A stretch of 64,000 nucleotides of DNA from CAWCWK01 sp963842125 (GCA_963842125.1 CAWJFE010000005.1:248001-312000), one strand, 5' to 3'. Numbered from the stretch's first letter, positions 8,782 to 17,441 are shown. Notes: a model not told the origin generated them from the letters alone. Made by a program: numbers and translations.

Positions 8782-9438
8782 TCAGGCCGCCTCAGCCGCC
8801 TGGAAGCGTGTCTCGATCGCTCGCATCGCAGCGCTGCGGTTGGCAGCGATCGTCGCCTCGTCCGCCGTCGTCGCTTCGACCGCGAAGGTCTCGACGTCCG
8901 TGATGCCGATGAAGTTCAGGATCATCGTCAGGTACGGCTTCATGTGGTCGTAGGCCTGCAGCGGACCGTTCTCGCCGTAGCCGCCCGCGCCGTAGGAGAA
9001 GACGACATAGGCGCGCGTGTTCTCGACCAGCCCACTGAACTGGCCGTCCGCGTAAGAGAACGTGTGCCCGATGCGCACGACCTGATCGATCCAGGCCTTC
9101 AACGCCGAAGGGATCGAGAAGTTGTAGATCGGCGCGGACAACACGATGACGTCCGCAGCCTTCACCTCTTCGATGAACTGGTCGGACAGAGCCGTTGCCC
9201 CGCGAAGCGCGTCCGTCATCGCTTCGGGCGGCGTGTAGTAGCCCTTGATCGTCTCGTCGGCGATGTGCGGGATCGGGTTGGCGACGAGGTCGCGGATGGT
9301 GACTTGCGCGTCCGGTTCGGCTGCACGGAGTTGCGCGACTAGGTGGTCGGCGAGCTCGCGCGAGTAGGAGCCTTCGGCCGGACCGGCAAGGGAAGGAGAG
9401 GGCCGGGACGAGGAATCGATGCGCAGGATGCGGGTCAT
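8782..9438 (-). CDS. azoR: FMN-dependent NADH-azoreductase / NAD(P)H quinone oxidoreductase
   Basis: 218 residues of flavodoxin-like fold. The N-terminal phosphate loop ILRIDSSSRPSPSLAGP and SYSRELAD, the segment VLSAPIYNFSIPSALKAWID and VVFSYGAGGYGENGP are AzoR landmarks for FMN binding and dimerisation. The enzyme reduces quinones and azo compounds with NADH by two-electron transfer, a cytosolic detoxification role. It is transcribed divergently from a LysR-type regulator 100 bp away, which normally controls such a gene. That regulator is frameshifted here, so azoR may have lost its activator. Confidence 0.9.
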   Translation of the reverse strand: MTRILRIDSSSRPSPSLAGPAEGSYSRELADHLVAQLRAAEPDAQVTIRDLVANPIPHIADETIKGYYTPPEAMTDALRGATALSDQFIEEVKAADVIVLSAPIYNFSIPSALKAWIDQVVRIGHTFSYADGQFSGLVENTRAYVVFSYGAGGYGENGPLQAYDHMKPYLTMILNFIGITDVETFAVEATTADEATIAANRSAAMRAIETRFQAAEAA

Positions 9439-9538
9439 GGGACTGTTCCAGTGTTGTGGATCGTCTGCCGAACATGCCCTTGTCTCGATACGCGCGACAT
9501 AGGATCATTCGTCCGTCTGTCATGCGGAACATGCACGA

Positions 9539-10458
9539 ATGAACGAACCGAGCGACACTGCCGTCAGTCTTCCCGTTCTGCGCACGTTCGAGCAGGTCGC
9601 GCGCCTCGGATCGTTCGCCGCCGTCGCGGCCCAACGGAACGTCGATCCCTCTTCCGTCTCGCGGCAGGTCGCGACGCTGGAACTTGCATTGGGCTTCAAG
9701 CTGTTCGAACGCACGACCCGCCGGCTTGCGCTGACGGAGGCCGGTCAGACCTACCTGGGCGGATCGACGGTTTGCTGAGCGGGTTCGAGGAAGCGCGTTT
9801 GTCGGCCGGCGACATCGTGTCCGAGCCGTCCGGCACGCTGCGCGTATCAGCGTCCGTCGCCTTTGGGGAACGTTGGCTCATGCCGCGCGTCGCCGGCTTT
9901 CGAAAGGCCTACCCGAGGATCGCGCTCGACCTTTCGCTGACGGACCGGAACGTGGACCTCGTGGCGGAGAACGTCGACGTCGCCCTTCGGCTCGCGCCTA
10001 GGCTGGATGGGACGCTGACCGCGACGAAGTTAATGGACACTCGCTACCTCGTGGTTGCTTCAGTCGCATGGATCAATGAACATGGGGCACCTGAACGCCC
10101 AGACGATCTCGCAAGACACGACTGCCCTCGACTGCCATTGGCAGGGTACAGATCCGCTTGGCGGTTCCGTTGCGAGGGCCAAACTCGCGAGGTCGAGATC
10201 GGTGGATCGCTCGTCGCGTCCAGTGCGCTCGCATTGCGACGCGCGGCCTTGGACGGTCTGGGTCCGACCCTTCTCGCAAACTGGCTTATCGATCCCGATA
10301 TAGCATCAGGTCGCCTCGTCGACCTGTTCCCGGAATGGGAAGCGAGCGCTGCATCGTTCGATACGGTTGCCTGGCTCGTGTACCCGTCCCGCTCTTACGT
10401 ACCCCGCAAAGTGCGCGTCTTCATCGAAGTGATGCAGCAAGTGGTAGGTGTCCGTTAG
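9539..10458 (+). pseudogene. LysR-type regulator, interrupted by a frameshift
   Basis: The first frame from ATG 9539 gives a normal winged-helix domain (FEQVARLGSFAAVAAQRN, SSVSRQVATLELALGFKLFE, TRRLALTEAGQTYL) and then reaches a stop at 9776. The family sequence continues in another frame from about 9760 (RIDGLLSGFEEARL, then SGTLRVSASVAFGERWLMPR and the substrate-binding domain) to the stop at 10456. One base is missing near 9758-9760. Repaired, the protein is about 305 residues, the family norm. It is divergent from azoR and would be its regulator. The stop codon falls inside copy 2 of the intergenic repeat. Confidence 0.85.
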
Positions 10459-10549
10459 GGTGCACCTCGACAGGGTGCGCGAGCCGTGCCGCTAGGTTGT
10501 GATCGCGAACGCCGACGTTTCGGACGGGAATCCGCGCGTGGAACGTCGC
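10451..10549. repeat. intergenic repeat, copy 2
   Basis: About 100 bp similar to 7076-7175, with near-identical blocks cgttagggtgca, tgatcgcgaac, gacgggaa and gtggaacg. It begins at the last codons of the lysR reading frame and fills the space towards the ArsR gene. It is the second of three copies. Confidence 0.6.
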
Positions 10550-10638
10550 TAGTCGTGATGAGACGCTAGCAGGACTGCACCGCCCTTGTCGTAAGCTCGC
10601 GACCGAGATGCTCGCCCGATCTTCGTTGACGGGATCAT

Positions 10639-11001
10639 ATGATCGCTGGACAAAGCCTGATGAACAGCCAAGTGACCGTCACCGGCATCGTGCCGCCGCC
10701 CCCCGACCCCGACATTCTACTGGTCGCGGGCTTGGCCGCCATCGCCGACCCGACCCGACTTCGCATCCTGACCGCCTTGCGCGAAGGACACGAAACATGC
10801 CGGACGATCGAGGGCTATGTCGGCATTCACGTCTCGGACCTCGCCCGGCTCGTAGCCATGACCCAGCCCGCCGTGTCGCAACACCTTGCGCGATTGCGCC
10901 AGGCCGGGTTGGTGCGTGTCACCAAGAAGGGGCAATACGCCTACTACGTGCGGGATGAAGACGCATTGGCGCGTCTGCGGGATGCAATCGGGACGATCTA
11001 G
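10639..11001 (+). CDS. ArsR/SmtB-family transcriptional repressor
   Basis: 120 residues with a winged-helix ArsR fold: ADPTRLRILTALREG, the recognition helix region MTQPAVSQHLARLRQAGLV and the wing VTKKGQYAYYVRD. The usual alpha-3 metal motif ELCVCDL is not present; CRTIEGYVGIHVSDLARLV stands there, with a single Cys and a His, so the signal may not be a soft metal. It stands just upstream of an MFS gene whose promoter carries a perfect palindrome of ArsR-operator type (11060-11083). It therefore very likely represses that transporter. ATG 10660 is an alternative start. Confidence 0.88.
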   Translation: MIAGQSLMNSQVTVTGIVPPPPDPDILLVAGLAAIADPTRLRILTALREGHETCRTIEGYVGIHVSDLARLVAMTQPAVSQHLARLRQAGLVRVTKKGQYAYYVRDEDALARLRDAIGTI

Positions 11002-11059
11002 CGACCGACGCTGCGCTGGTTATCGATCTTGAACCCATGGACAAACTGTCGGCCAATCT

Positions 11060-11083
11060 ATAAGTGTTCGCGCATACACTTAT
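11060..11083. promoter_or_regulatory. ArsR-type operator palindrome before the MFS gene
   Basis: Perfect inverted repeat with 8-bp arms, ATAAGTGT and ACACTTAT, separated by 8 bases. It ends 13 bp before the MFS start codon and lies 58 bp after the ArsR gene. Arm sequence, spacing and position fit the imperfect AT-rich dyads bound by ArsR/SmtB repressors. Binding is inference. Confidence 0.7.
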
Positions 11084-11096
11084 GTAAGGTTGGTTG

Positions 11097-12314
11097 ATGT
11101 CGTTCCTTCACGTAGCAAGCACTATCCGAGCGCCGCTCATGGCCTTTCTGGCCATGGGAGCGTTCTGGGGTGCCTGGCATGCGCTCGTGCCCGACGTGAA
11201 GGCCCATGTCGGGGCCAGCGACGGTGCGCTCGGCTTCGCCCTCCTGTTCGTTGCGCTGGGAGCCGTCCCCGCCATGGTGCTGGGTGGCCGTCTCGTGGAC
11301 CGGATCGGCCGACGACTTCTACCCGTCAGCGCAGCCCTGTTTGGCCTTGCTGCAGTGTTGCCCGCGTTCGCACGCTCGCCGGTCGAGTTGGGCGTGGCCT
11401 TGTTTATCCTTGGCATGGCGTCCGGCCTGATGGACGTCGTGATGAACGCCCGCATAGGAGCCATCGAGGCCGCGACCGGCATCCGTGCCATGCACCTGGC
11501 CCATGGCATCTTCGCCGTCGTGTACCTTGTGGTGGCGCTGTCCACCGGGGCGGCCCGTGAGGCCGGCGCCGGCCCGCTGATGGTGCTAGCCACGGTCGGC
11601 GCGACGATCGTCCTCCTCGCTGTCCTCGCCGCATGTCTTCGCGATGACGCGGCCGATGGTCCACGGTCCGGATCCATGGAGGCGCGTGGTCCGTCTCGCC
11701 TCGACGTGCCGGTGCTGCTGCTAGGCATCGTCGCCTTTGCGGCCTTCCTGTCCGAGAACGGCTGGCAGTCGTGGAGTGCGCTCTTCTTGGAGCGCACCTT
11801 CGGCGCCGAGCCGTGGTTGGGCGCGATGGGACCGGCCGTCGTGGGGGTAGCACTTGCCGTCGGACGGTTCGGTGGGCAGGCTTTCGCTACGAGGGTCAGC
11901 GATGCAGCGCTGATCGCCTGGGCTGCCGCCGCTGCCATGGCAGGTGGGGCTGCCATGGCCGTGGCACCGTCACCAACCGTTGCCCTCGCGGCCTTGTTCA
12001 TAGCAGCGGCGGGCGTCTCGCTCATAGCGCCATCGGCACTCAGCCTCGCAGCCCGCACGGCCGATCCAAGTAAGCGAGGAGCAGCCGTCGCGATGGTGGG
12101 CGTGATCGCCTACACCGGCTTCTTCGCCGGACCTGCCTTGCTAGGGTTGGTCGCCGAAGCGGTAGGCCTGCGCGTCGCGCTCGGTACCATCGTCGCTGTA
12201 CTGGCCTTCGTCATCCCATGCCTGATCGTATATCGGGCCTGGACGACGCCGATCCCGGTCCAACCCGGGGAGGCCGCTCCGCCTACGCCCACAGTCGGGA
12301 ACGCGTCCCCTTGA
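11097..12314 (+). CDS. MFS-family efflux transporter
   Basis: 405 residues with about twelve membrane segments. The family loop between segments 2 and 3 is visible as GGRLVDRIGRRLLP. GFALLFVALGAVPAMVLGG and the repeated glycine-rich helices agree with a drug/metabolite proton antiporter of the YbjJ/FucP-like branch. ATG 11097 is chosen over TTG 11094 because AAGG at 11086 is correctly spaced. It is controlled, by position, by the ArsR repressor gene upstream and the palindrome at 11060. The substrate is unknown. Copy 3 of the intergenic repeat follows the gene. Confidence 0.88.
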   Translation: MSFLHVASTIRAPLMAFLAMGAFWGAWHALVPDVKAHVGASDGALGFALLFVALGAVPAMVLGGRLVDRIGRRLLPVSAALFGLAAVLPAFARSPVELGVALFILGMASGLMDVVMNARIGAIEAATGIRAMHLAHGIFAVVYLVVALSTGAAREAGAGPLMVLATVGATIVLLAVLAACLRDDAADGPRSGSMEARGPSRLDVPVLLLGIVAFAAFLSENGWQSWSALFLERTFGAEPWLGAMGPAVVGVALAVGRFGGQAFATRVSDAALIAWAAAAAMAGGAAMAVAPSPTVALAALFIAAAGVSLIAPSALSLAARTADPSKRGAAVAMVGVIAYTGFFAGPALLGLVAEAVGLRVALGTIVAVLAFVIPCLIVYRAWTTPIPVQPGEAAPPTPTVGNASP

Positions 12315-12400
12315 CGAGCACACGAGACGTATCTGCGCTCGGAACGGCAATACTCGTAACGACACCTTTGACGGAACAGCCCGTGCAGTTCGCGAGCCTG

Positions 12401-12485
12401 CAAGCGCAGTCTGCGCGGCCCGTTCCTCTAGACTGTCATCGCGAACAGCACCGTTCTCGCAGCGGATACCCAACCGAAACATCGC
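12401..12485. repeat. intergenic repeat, copy 3 (diverged)
   Basis: It shares cggcccgttc, ctgtcatcgcgaac, accgttc and gaaacatcg with copies 1 and 2 and has the same order of blocks. It lies between the convergent MFS gene and the copper ATPase gene. Confidence 0.5.
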
Positions 12486-12532
12486 TGCGGAGCGGCTACT
12501 GTTAGGCCTGCCGAAGACGCACCATGTCGTCG

Positions 12533-15010
12533 TCAGACATCGACACTTCGCAACCGCAGTGCGTTGGCTATGACACTGACTGAAGAGAGGCTCATCGCGA
12601 GGGCGGCGATCATTGGCGAGAGGAGAAGGCCGATCGCGGGGTAGAGAACGCCCGCCGCGATGGGGACGCCGACGCCGTTGTAGACGAAGGCGAAGAAGAG
12701 GTTCTGCTTGATGTTCGACACCGTCGCACGGCTGAGGCGGCGGGCGGTGACGAGGGCGGAGAGATCGCCGCGCACCAGCGTGACGCCGGCGCTCTCGACC
12801 GCGACGTCCGCGCCCGTGCCCATCGCGACGCCGACATCGGCCGCCGCCAGCGCTGGCGCATCATTGACGCCGTCGCCCGCCATCGCGACGACGCGCCCCT
12901 CCGACTGGAGGCGCTTGATCACGTCGTGCTTGTCCTCTGGCAGCACTTCGGCGATCACCTCGTCGATGCCGAGCGCGTCGCCGACGGCCTTGGCCGTGAT
13001 GGCGTTGTCGCCGGTCAGCATGACGATGCGCAGGCCTTCGTCGTGCAAGGCCCGGATCGCGTCCGGCGTCGTCGCCTTGATGCGGTCGGCGACGGCGATG
13101 AGGCCGACGGCCGCGCCGTCGACGGCAACGAACATGGCGGTCTGGCCTTGCTTGCGCGCGGCGTCCGCCGCTTCCATCAAAGCGGCGGGGTCGGCGCCCT
13201 CCGCCTCCATCATCGCCCGGTTGCCGATCGCGACACGGTGACCGTCGACGCGGCCCGCGACGCCCTTGCCGGTGGTGCTGCCGAAATCTTCTACTGCGCC
13301 GGGCTCGACGCCGCGCTCTCGTGCGCCCTCCACGATGGCGCGCGCCAGCGGGTGCTCGGATTGCGCTTCGAGCGCGGCGACGTCGCGGAGCAGCGTAGTC
13401 TCGTCGATCCCGCTCGCGATGACGTCGACGAGCGCCGGCTTACCTTCGGTCAGCGTGCCCGTCTTGTCGACGACGAGCGTGTCGACGGCTGAGAAGCGCT
13501 CCAGCGCGGCGGCGTTCTTGATGAGGACGCCGTTGGATGCGCCCTTACCGACGCCGACCATGATCGACATCGGCGTCGCCAGCCCGAGCGCGCAGGGGCA
13601 AGCGATGATGAGCACGGACACGGCGGCAACGAGGCCAAAGGCCATCGCCGGCTCCGGCCCCACCATCGACCAGACGACGAAGGCGATGACCGCGACGGCG
13701 AGCACCAACGGCACGAACCATCCGGCGACCCGATCGGCAAGCTTCTGGATCGGCGCCTGGCTGCGTTGCGCCTCGGCGACCATCTGCACGATGCGGTTGA
13801 GCATGGTCTCCGAGCCGACCCGCTCGGCCCGCATCACGAAGCTGCCGGTCTGATTGAGCGAGCCGCCGGTGACGGTGTGGCCTTGCGTCTTGCCGACCGG
13901 GAGCGGCTCGCCGGTGATCATGCTCTCATCGATGGCGGACGACCCTTCCGTCACCACGCCATCGACGGGCACGCCCTCGCCCGGCCGCACGCGCAGCGCG
14001 TCGCCCTTCCTCACCATATCGAGGGGTATGTCACGCTCCTGGCCGTTCTCGACGAGGCGCGCAGTCTTGGGCGCAAGATCGAGAAGCGCCCGGATGGCGC
14101 CGCCGGTCTGCTCTCGCGCGCGCAATTCGAGAAGCTGGCCGAGAAGGACCAAGGTGATGATGACAGCCGCGGCCTCGAAATAGACGCCGACCTCGCCCGA
14201 CGGTCCGCGAAATTGGGGCGGAAAGATACCGGGCGCAATGGTCGCGACGACGGAATAGACGTAGGCGACGCCGGTGCCGAGCGCGATGAGGGTGAACATG
14301 TTGAGGTTCATCGTCCGCACGCTCGCCAGGCCGCGTTCGAAGAAGGGCAGGCCGCACCATAGGACGACCGGCGTCGCGAGGATGAGCTCGATCCAGTCCA
14401 ACCACGACGCGGAGACGATGGAGAACGGCCCCGGCGCGAAGTGTCGGCCCATCGCGACGATGGCGAGCGGCACGGTGAGCACGACACCGGCCCAGAAGCG
14501 GCGGCGGAAGTCGCTATATTCCTCGCTCGGCCCCTCAGTGAGGTTGATGCCCTTCGGCTCCAGCGCCATGCCGCAGATCGGGCAGGTGCCGGGGCCGATC
14601 CGCTCGATCTCGGGATGCATCGGGCAGGTGTAGACGTCGTCCTCGGCCGCCGCCGGCGCGGCCTTCATCGCCGGATCGAGGAAGACGGCCGGGCGGGTCT
14701 CGAACTTGGTCTTGCAGCCAGCCGAGCAGAAATAGAACGTCTCGCCGTCATGTCCGGAGACGTGCTCGGAGACGTGCTTGGCCGTCTCGATGGTGACCGA
14801 CATGCCACAGACCGGATCGATGGCCGTGCCGTCGGCCGGGAGAGCGGCTGTCGTAGGGCCTGCATCGGTCGAGCAGTGGCCGCAGCAGCCGGACTTCGGA
14901 GCCTCCGTCTCGGGCGCGTGCTGGCCCTTTGCGGTGCCGGGCAGGCCTTTGGCGGTGCCGGGCAGGCCTTTGGCGGTGCTGCGATCGTGGTCGTCGTGCG
15001 TGCGGTCCAT
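12533..15010 (-). CDS. copA: P1B-type copper-exporting ATPase with YHS and heavy-metal-binding N-terminus
   Basis: 825 residues. Instead of HMA domains the N-terminus has a Cys cluster (GCCGHC, 41-46), a YHS domain (DPVCGM at 65 to FCSAGCKTKF at ~104) and a second metal site YTCPMHPEIERIGPGTCPIC (127-146). The core shows TGEP (367-370), the transmembrane CPC (471-473), DKTGT (515-519, phosphorylated Asp) and the GDGVND hinge. It pumps Cu(I) from the cytosol at the cost of ATP. A 21-bp tandem repeat encodes the repeated TAKGLPG near residues 11-28. It is the last gene of an operon led by the DUF305 gene, behind the CsoR-type operator at 16547. Confidence 0.93.
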   Translation of the reverse strand: MDRTHDDHDRSTAKGLPGTAKGLPGTAKGQHAPETEAPKSGCCGHCSTDAGPTTAALPADGTAIDPVCGMSVTIETAKHVSEHVSGHDGETFYFCSAGCKTKFETRPAVFLDPAMKAAPAAAEDDVYTCPMHPEIERIGPGTCPICGMALEPKGINLTEGPSEEYSDFRRRFWAGVVLTVPLAIVAMGRHFAPGPFSIVSASWLDWIELILATPVVLWCGLPFFERGLASVRTMNLNMFTLIALGTGVAYVYSVVATIAPGIFPPQFRGPSGEVGVYFEAAAVIITLVLLGQLLELRAREQTGGAIRALLDLAPKTARLVENGQERDIPLDMVRKGDALRVRPGEGVPVDGVVTEGSSAIDESMITGEPLPVGKTQGHTVTGGSLNQTGSFVMRAERVGSETMLNRIVQMVAEAQRSQAPIQKLADRVAGWFVPLVLAVAVIAFVVWSMVGPEPAMAFGLVAAVSVLIIACPCALGLATPMSIMVGVGKGASNGVLIKNAAALERFSAVDTLVVDKTGTLTEGKPALVDVIASGIDETTLLRDVAALEAQSEHPLARAIVEGARERGVEPGAVEDFGSTTGKGVAGRVDGHRVAIGNRAMMEAEGADPAALMEAADAARKQGQTAMFVAVDGAAVGLIAVADRIKATTPDAIRALHDEGLRIVMLTGDNAITAKAVGDALGIDEVIAEVLPEDKHDVIKRLQSEGRVVAMAGDGVNDAPALAAADVGVAMGTGADVAVESAGVTLVRGDLSALVTARRLSRATVSNIKQNLFFAFVYNGVGVPIAAGVLYPAIGLLLSPMIAALAMSLSSVSVIANALRLRSVDV
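14922..14984. repeat. 21-bp tandem repeat in the start of the copper ATPase gene
   Basis: Three consecutive units, the middle exact and the outer two slightly diverged, of aggcctttggcggtgccggg plus one base. They encode the repeated peptide GTAKGLP on the minus strand. The unit length is a multiple of three, so copy-number change keeps the frame. Confidence 0.8.
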
Positions 15011-15047
15011 GGACCTTCTCCCGTGTGCCGGCGAGCCTGCCGGACTT

Positions 15048-15092
15048 GGCAGTCTCGGCAGTCTCGGCAGTCTCGGCAGATTCGGCGAACTC
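15048..15092. repeat. 9-bp tandem repeat between the thioredoxin/MauE gene and the ATPase gene
   Basis: Three exact ggcagtctc units followed by two degenerate ones (ggcagattc, ggcgaactc). It lies in the 86-bp gap upstream of the ATPase start and ends before the neighbouring stop codon. It is too short-unit for CRISPR. It may alter spacing between the two genes. Confidence 0.75.
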
Positions 15093-15096
15093 GCCG

Positions 15097-15966
15097 TTAT
15101 GCGAACGTCTTGCCGATCATCCAGAGCGCCATCAGCACCATCATGACGTTTTCCGTCAGGCTGATCGCGCCGAGCGGCACGTTGGAATCACCGCCTACGC
15201 AGGCGCATTTGATGTCGCGCTTGTCGATATAGACGGCCTTGACGACCGACACCGCGCCGATGCCGCCGATGAAGAGCGCGGTGAGCGCAGTCGGCCACAT
15301 CAGCCAGGCACCCGGTCCGACGCCCAGCCCGACGTCCATGCCGACCGCCGGATCGAGCACCAGTGCCGAGCCGATGACGGCGATCATCCCGATGCCGGCG
15401 AAGGCCTCGGCATAGGGATAGATCTTAGCATAGGGCACCCATCGCTGCGCCAAGAGGTCGTAGCCGAGAAAGCCGTTGGAAAAGCCGTCGACATCGCGCA
15501 GCTTCTGGATCGACAGCGCACACATCGAGAAGGCGATGAACCACTCGGCCCAGCGGACGGGATTGAAGCCCACATAGAGGTTCCAGACGAGCGCCGCCGC
15601 CATGAGTGCCGCCGTGCCGAAGATGGCGACGATGGGCGCGTAGGTCGTCTCGTCCTTGTCCTTCACCTTGAGGCCGAAATGCCGGCGCAGATCGTCGTGA
15701 CCGCCGATCCGCGTGCCGTCGATGAAGGTCTGCGGCGTCGTCTTGACGTCGTGCTCGGCCTTGAAGGCGTTCTGCTCGGCGCGGTCGCGCAGCGGATGGT
15801 CCTCGACCTCATAGCCATTCGACTTGAGGAGATGGAGCGACTTCAGCCCGAACGGGCAGATATGCTCCGAGGTGACCATCCGATAGAGCGTCGCCGTCTT
15901 GGTCGCCGATTTGGGGGACGAGGCTGCATGGGCGTGCGACGGGCTGTCTTCGGCGGTGAGGGTCAT
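15097..15966 (-). CDS. glutaredoxin-like domain fused to MauE/DoxX-type membrane domain
   Basis: 289 residues. The N-terminal ~100 residues form a glutaredoxin-like fold with HICPFGLKSLHLLKSNGYEVEDH (a CxxG rather than CxxC site) and the cis-Pro segment KTTPQTFIDGTRIGGHDDL. The remainder has about five hydrophobic helices of the MauE/DoxX redox-associated type and ends with a Cys pair (KCAC). Such fusions recur next to copper ATPases and DUF305 genes and probably move reducing equivalents or thiols at the inner membrane during copper stress; that role is inference. It lies in an operon between DUF305 and the copper ATPase. Confidence 0.82.
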   Translation of the reverse strand: MTLTAEDSPSHAHAASSPKSATKTATLYRMVTSEHICPFGLKSLHLLKSNGYEVEDHPLRDRAEQNAFKAEHDVKTTPQTFIDGTRIGGHDDLRRHFGLKVKDKDETTYAPIVAIFGTAALMAAALVWNLYVGFNPVRWAEWFIAFSMCALSIQKLRDVDGFSNGFLGYDLLAQRWVPYAKIYPYAEAFAGIGMIAVIGSALVLDPAVGMDVGLGVGPGAWLMWPTALTALFIGGIGAVSVVKAVYIDKRDIKCACVGGDSNVPLGAISLTENVMMVLMALWMIGKTFA

Positions 15967-15996
15967 GGGTCGGTCTTTCGAGGTCCAGGAAACGTG

Positions 15997-16482
15997 TTAG
16001 GATTCGTTGCGCGGCGTGCCGGGAGGGGCCTCTCCGTTCGCGTCGATGTCGGCGATGTAGCGCTCCATCTCGGCGATCTCGCCGCGCTGCGCCTCGATGA
16101 TCGCGTCGGCGAGCGCCTGCACGCGCGGGTCGGTGATGTCGGCGCGCTCGGAGGTCAGGATCGCGATGGAATGATGCGGGATCATCGCCTTCATCCAGTC
16201 GACGTCGTCCATGATGATCTGGGACCGAACGATGAACAGCGACGCCGTGAAGACGAGGATGGCGCTGAGGAAAATCGCGATGTTGCGGCGCTTGTTGGCG
16301 TACATGCCCAGCATGAACGCCAGCATGACCACCGCCATCGCCGCACCCATATAGATGGCCATCCACAGCCGCGTCTCGGAGAACCGAACATGGCTCAACT
16401 GATAGGTATTGAGGTACATCAGACCGAACATCACGATCGTGGAGGTGGCGATCATTGCGCCAAAACGGGCATAGGACGACAT
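15997..16482 (-). CDS. DUF305 membrane-anchored protein
   Basis: About 161 residues with three or four N-terminal hydrophobic segments (FGAMIATSTIVMFGLMYL, MAAMAVVMLAFMLGMY-like, FLSAILVFTASLFIV). A DUF305 core follows (DDVDWMKAMIPHHSIAILTS, ERADITDPRVQALADAII, EIAEMERYIADI). The HH pair and Met-rich core suggest copper binding in the periplasm. In-frame ATGs exist at 16545 and further upstream. 16482 is preferred because the CsoR-type operator at 16547-16561 would otherwise lie in coding sequence. It is the first gene of the operon DUF305, glutaredoxin-MauE, copper ATPase. Confidence 0.85.
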   Translation of the reverse strand: MSSYARFGAMIATSTIVMFGLMYLNTYQLSHVRFSETRLWMAIYMGAAMAVVMLAFMLGMYANKRRNIAIFLSAILVFTASLFIVRSQIIMDDVDWMKAMIPHHSIAILTSERADITDPRVQALADAIIEAQRGEIAEMERYIADIDANGEAPPGTPRNES

Positions 16483-16546
16483 GAATAGGCTCTTCTTTAA
16501 CTCAAGGGGGGTCCGACGAGGTCTGTCATCGGAGACGGTCACCATA

Positions 16547-16561
16547 TACCCCCAAGGGGTA
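16547..16561. promoter_or_regulatory. CsoR-type operator between csoR and the copper ATPase operon
   Basis: The dyad TACCCCC-A-AGGGGTA, a G/C-tract palindrome flanked by TA steps, is the classical binding-site form for the CsoR/RcnR/FrmR family. It lies 57 bp before csoR and 64 bp before the DUF305 start, so it can control both directions. A near-identical element occurs at 27366. Confidence 0.8.
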
Positions 16562-16618
16562 AAAGTGCAAGCTGTTGTGTTTTGAGGTGAGCCGACAAAA
16601 AGGGAGCGACGGGACGAC

Positions 16619-16897
16619 ATGCATGACAAGCAGAACAAGGCCGCAATCCAAAAGCGGCTCGCCCGATTGGAAGGGCAGGTTCGCGGCGTCGCGCGCATGG
16701 TCGAGGAGGACCGCTACTGCGTCGAGATCCTTACCCAGACCGCGGCCATCCGCTCGGCGCTCAAAGCGCTGGAGAAGCTCCTCATCGACGACCATGCCCA
16801 AACCTGTATCGAAGATGCAGTGGCCACCGGCGATGTGAACGATCAGCGCGCCAAGTTCATGGAGCTGATCGGTCTTCTGGACAAGGCGCGCTCATAA
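16619..16897 (+). CDS. csoR: CsoR-like copper-sensing repressor (DUF156 family)
   Basis: 92 residues, the compact four-helix DUF156 fold: KRLARLEGQVRGVARMVEE, DRYCVEILTQTAAIRSALKA, LLIDDHAQTCIEDAV. Cys34, His59 and Cys63 reproduce the Cys-His-x3-Cys Cu(I) triad of CsoR rather than the nickel set of RcnR. Copper binding should release it from DNA. It is divergent from the DUF305/ATPase operon across the operator at 16547, and a second operator precedes the distal copper operon at 27.4 kb. Its last 41 bp overlap the 3' end of the convergent Crp/Fnr gene. Confidence 0.9.
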   Translation: MHDKQNKAAIQKRLARLEGQVRGVARMVEEDRYCVEILTQTAAIRSALKALEKLLIDDHAQTCIEDAVATGDVNDQRAKFMELIGLLDKARS

Positions 16898-17441
16898 ACG
16901 CGCGGCGCCTGGACAGCTCGCGATAAAGCGCTTCGGGACTGACGCCGATCTCAGCGGCGACGCGCTTCCAAACCGGCCGGGGCGGCGCACCGTTCAGTGC
17001 GACCCAAGCGTCGAGGCGGTCGCGGACGCGAGGCAGACCCGCGATCTCCAGCCGCGCGCGCAGACGTTGCACCTCCTGCGCGAACCGAGCCGTGAGGGAG
17101 AGCAGTACGTCCGGTCGCTCGGACAGCACCGCGAGCCATGCCGACCGATCGAGGGTCAGGATCTCCGTCTCGGTGCTGGCGATCGCATCGCAATGGTAGC
17201 GCTCGGCGAAGAGCGAGGCTTCGGCGATCAGGTCGCCTGGGCCGGCTTGTTGGAGGATCAAAGCCTGTCCGTCCACGGTATGGCGCAGCAGGCCGATGCC
17301 GCCGGTCGCGACCTCGAAGACGCAGACCACCGGATCGTCGCGTCTGAAAAGGCTGCTTCCCGACGCGAGGCACCGTAGCGTGGCACCGTGATGGGCCAGG
17401 AAAGAAAGCGGCAAGGCGGTCGAAGACATGATAGCGATCAT
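16857..17441 (-). CDS. Crp/Fnr-family transcriptional regulator
   Basis: 194 residues: a cyclic-nucleotide-binding-like beta roll (LFRRDDPVVCVFEVATGGIG, LQQAGPGDLIAEASLFAER) followed by a short winged helix (VWKRVAAEIGVSPEALYREL). No N-terminal four-Cys cluster is present, so it is not an oxygen-sensing Fe-S Fnr; the ligand is unknown. An alternative ATG is at 17429. The start region overlaps a palindrome of Fnr-box form (17428-17441), suggesting autoregulation and control of the divergent gene at 17500. The 3' end overlaps convergent csoR by 41 bp. Confidence 0.87.
   Translation of the reverse strand: MIAIMSSTALPLSFLAHHGATLRCLASGSSLFRRDDPVVCVFEVATGGIGLLRHTVDGQALILQQAGPGDLIAEASLFAERYHCDAIASTETEILTLDRSAWLAVLSERPDVLLSLTARFAQEVQRLRARLEIAGLPRVRDRLDAWVALNGAPPRPVWKRVAAEIGVSPEALYRELSRRRAFMSAPCPEDRSAP

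Noticed and set aside
15048..15092. Possible CRISPR-like array
   Set aside because: The unit is 9 bp without spacers; it is a simple tandem repeat, and no cas gene is present.
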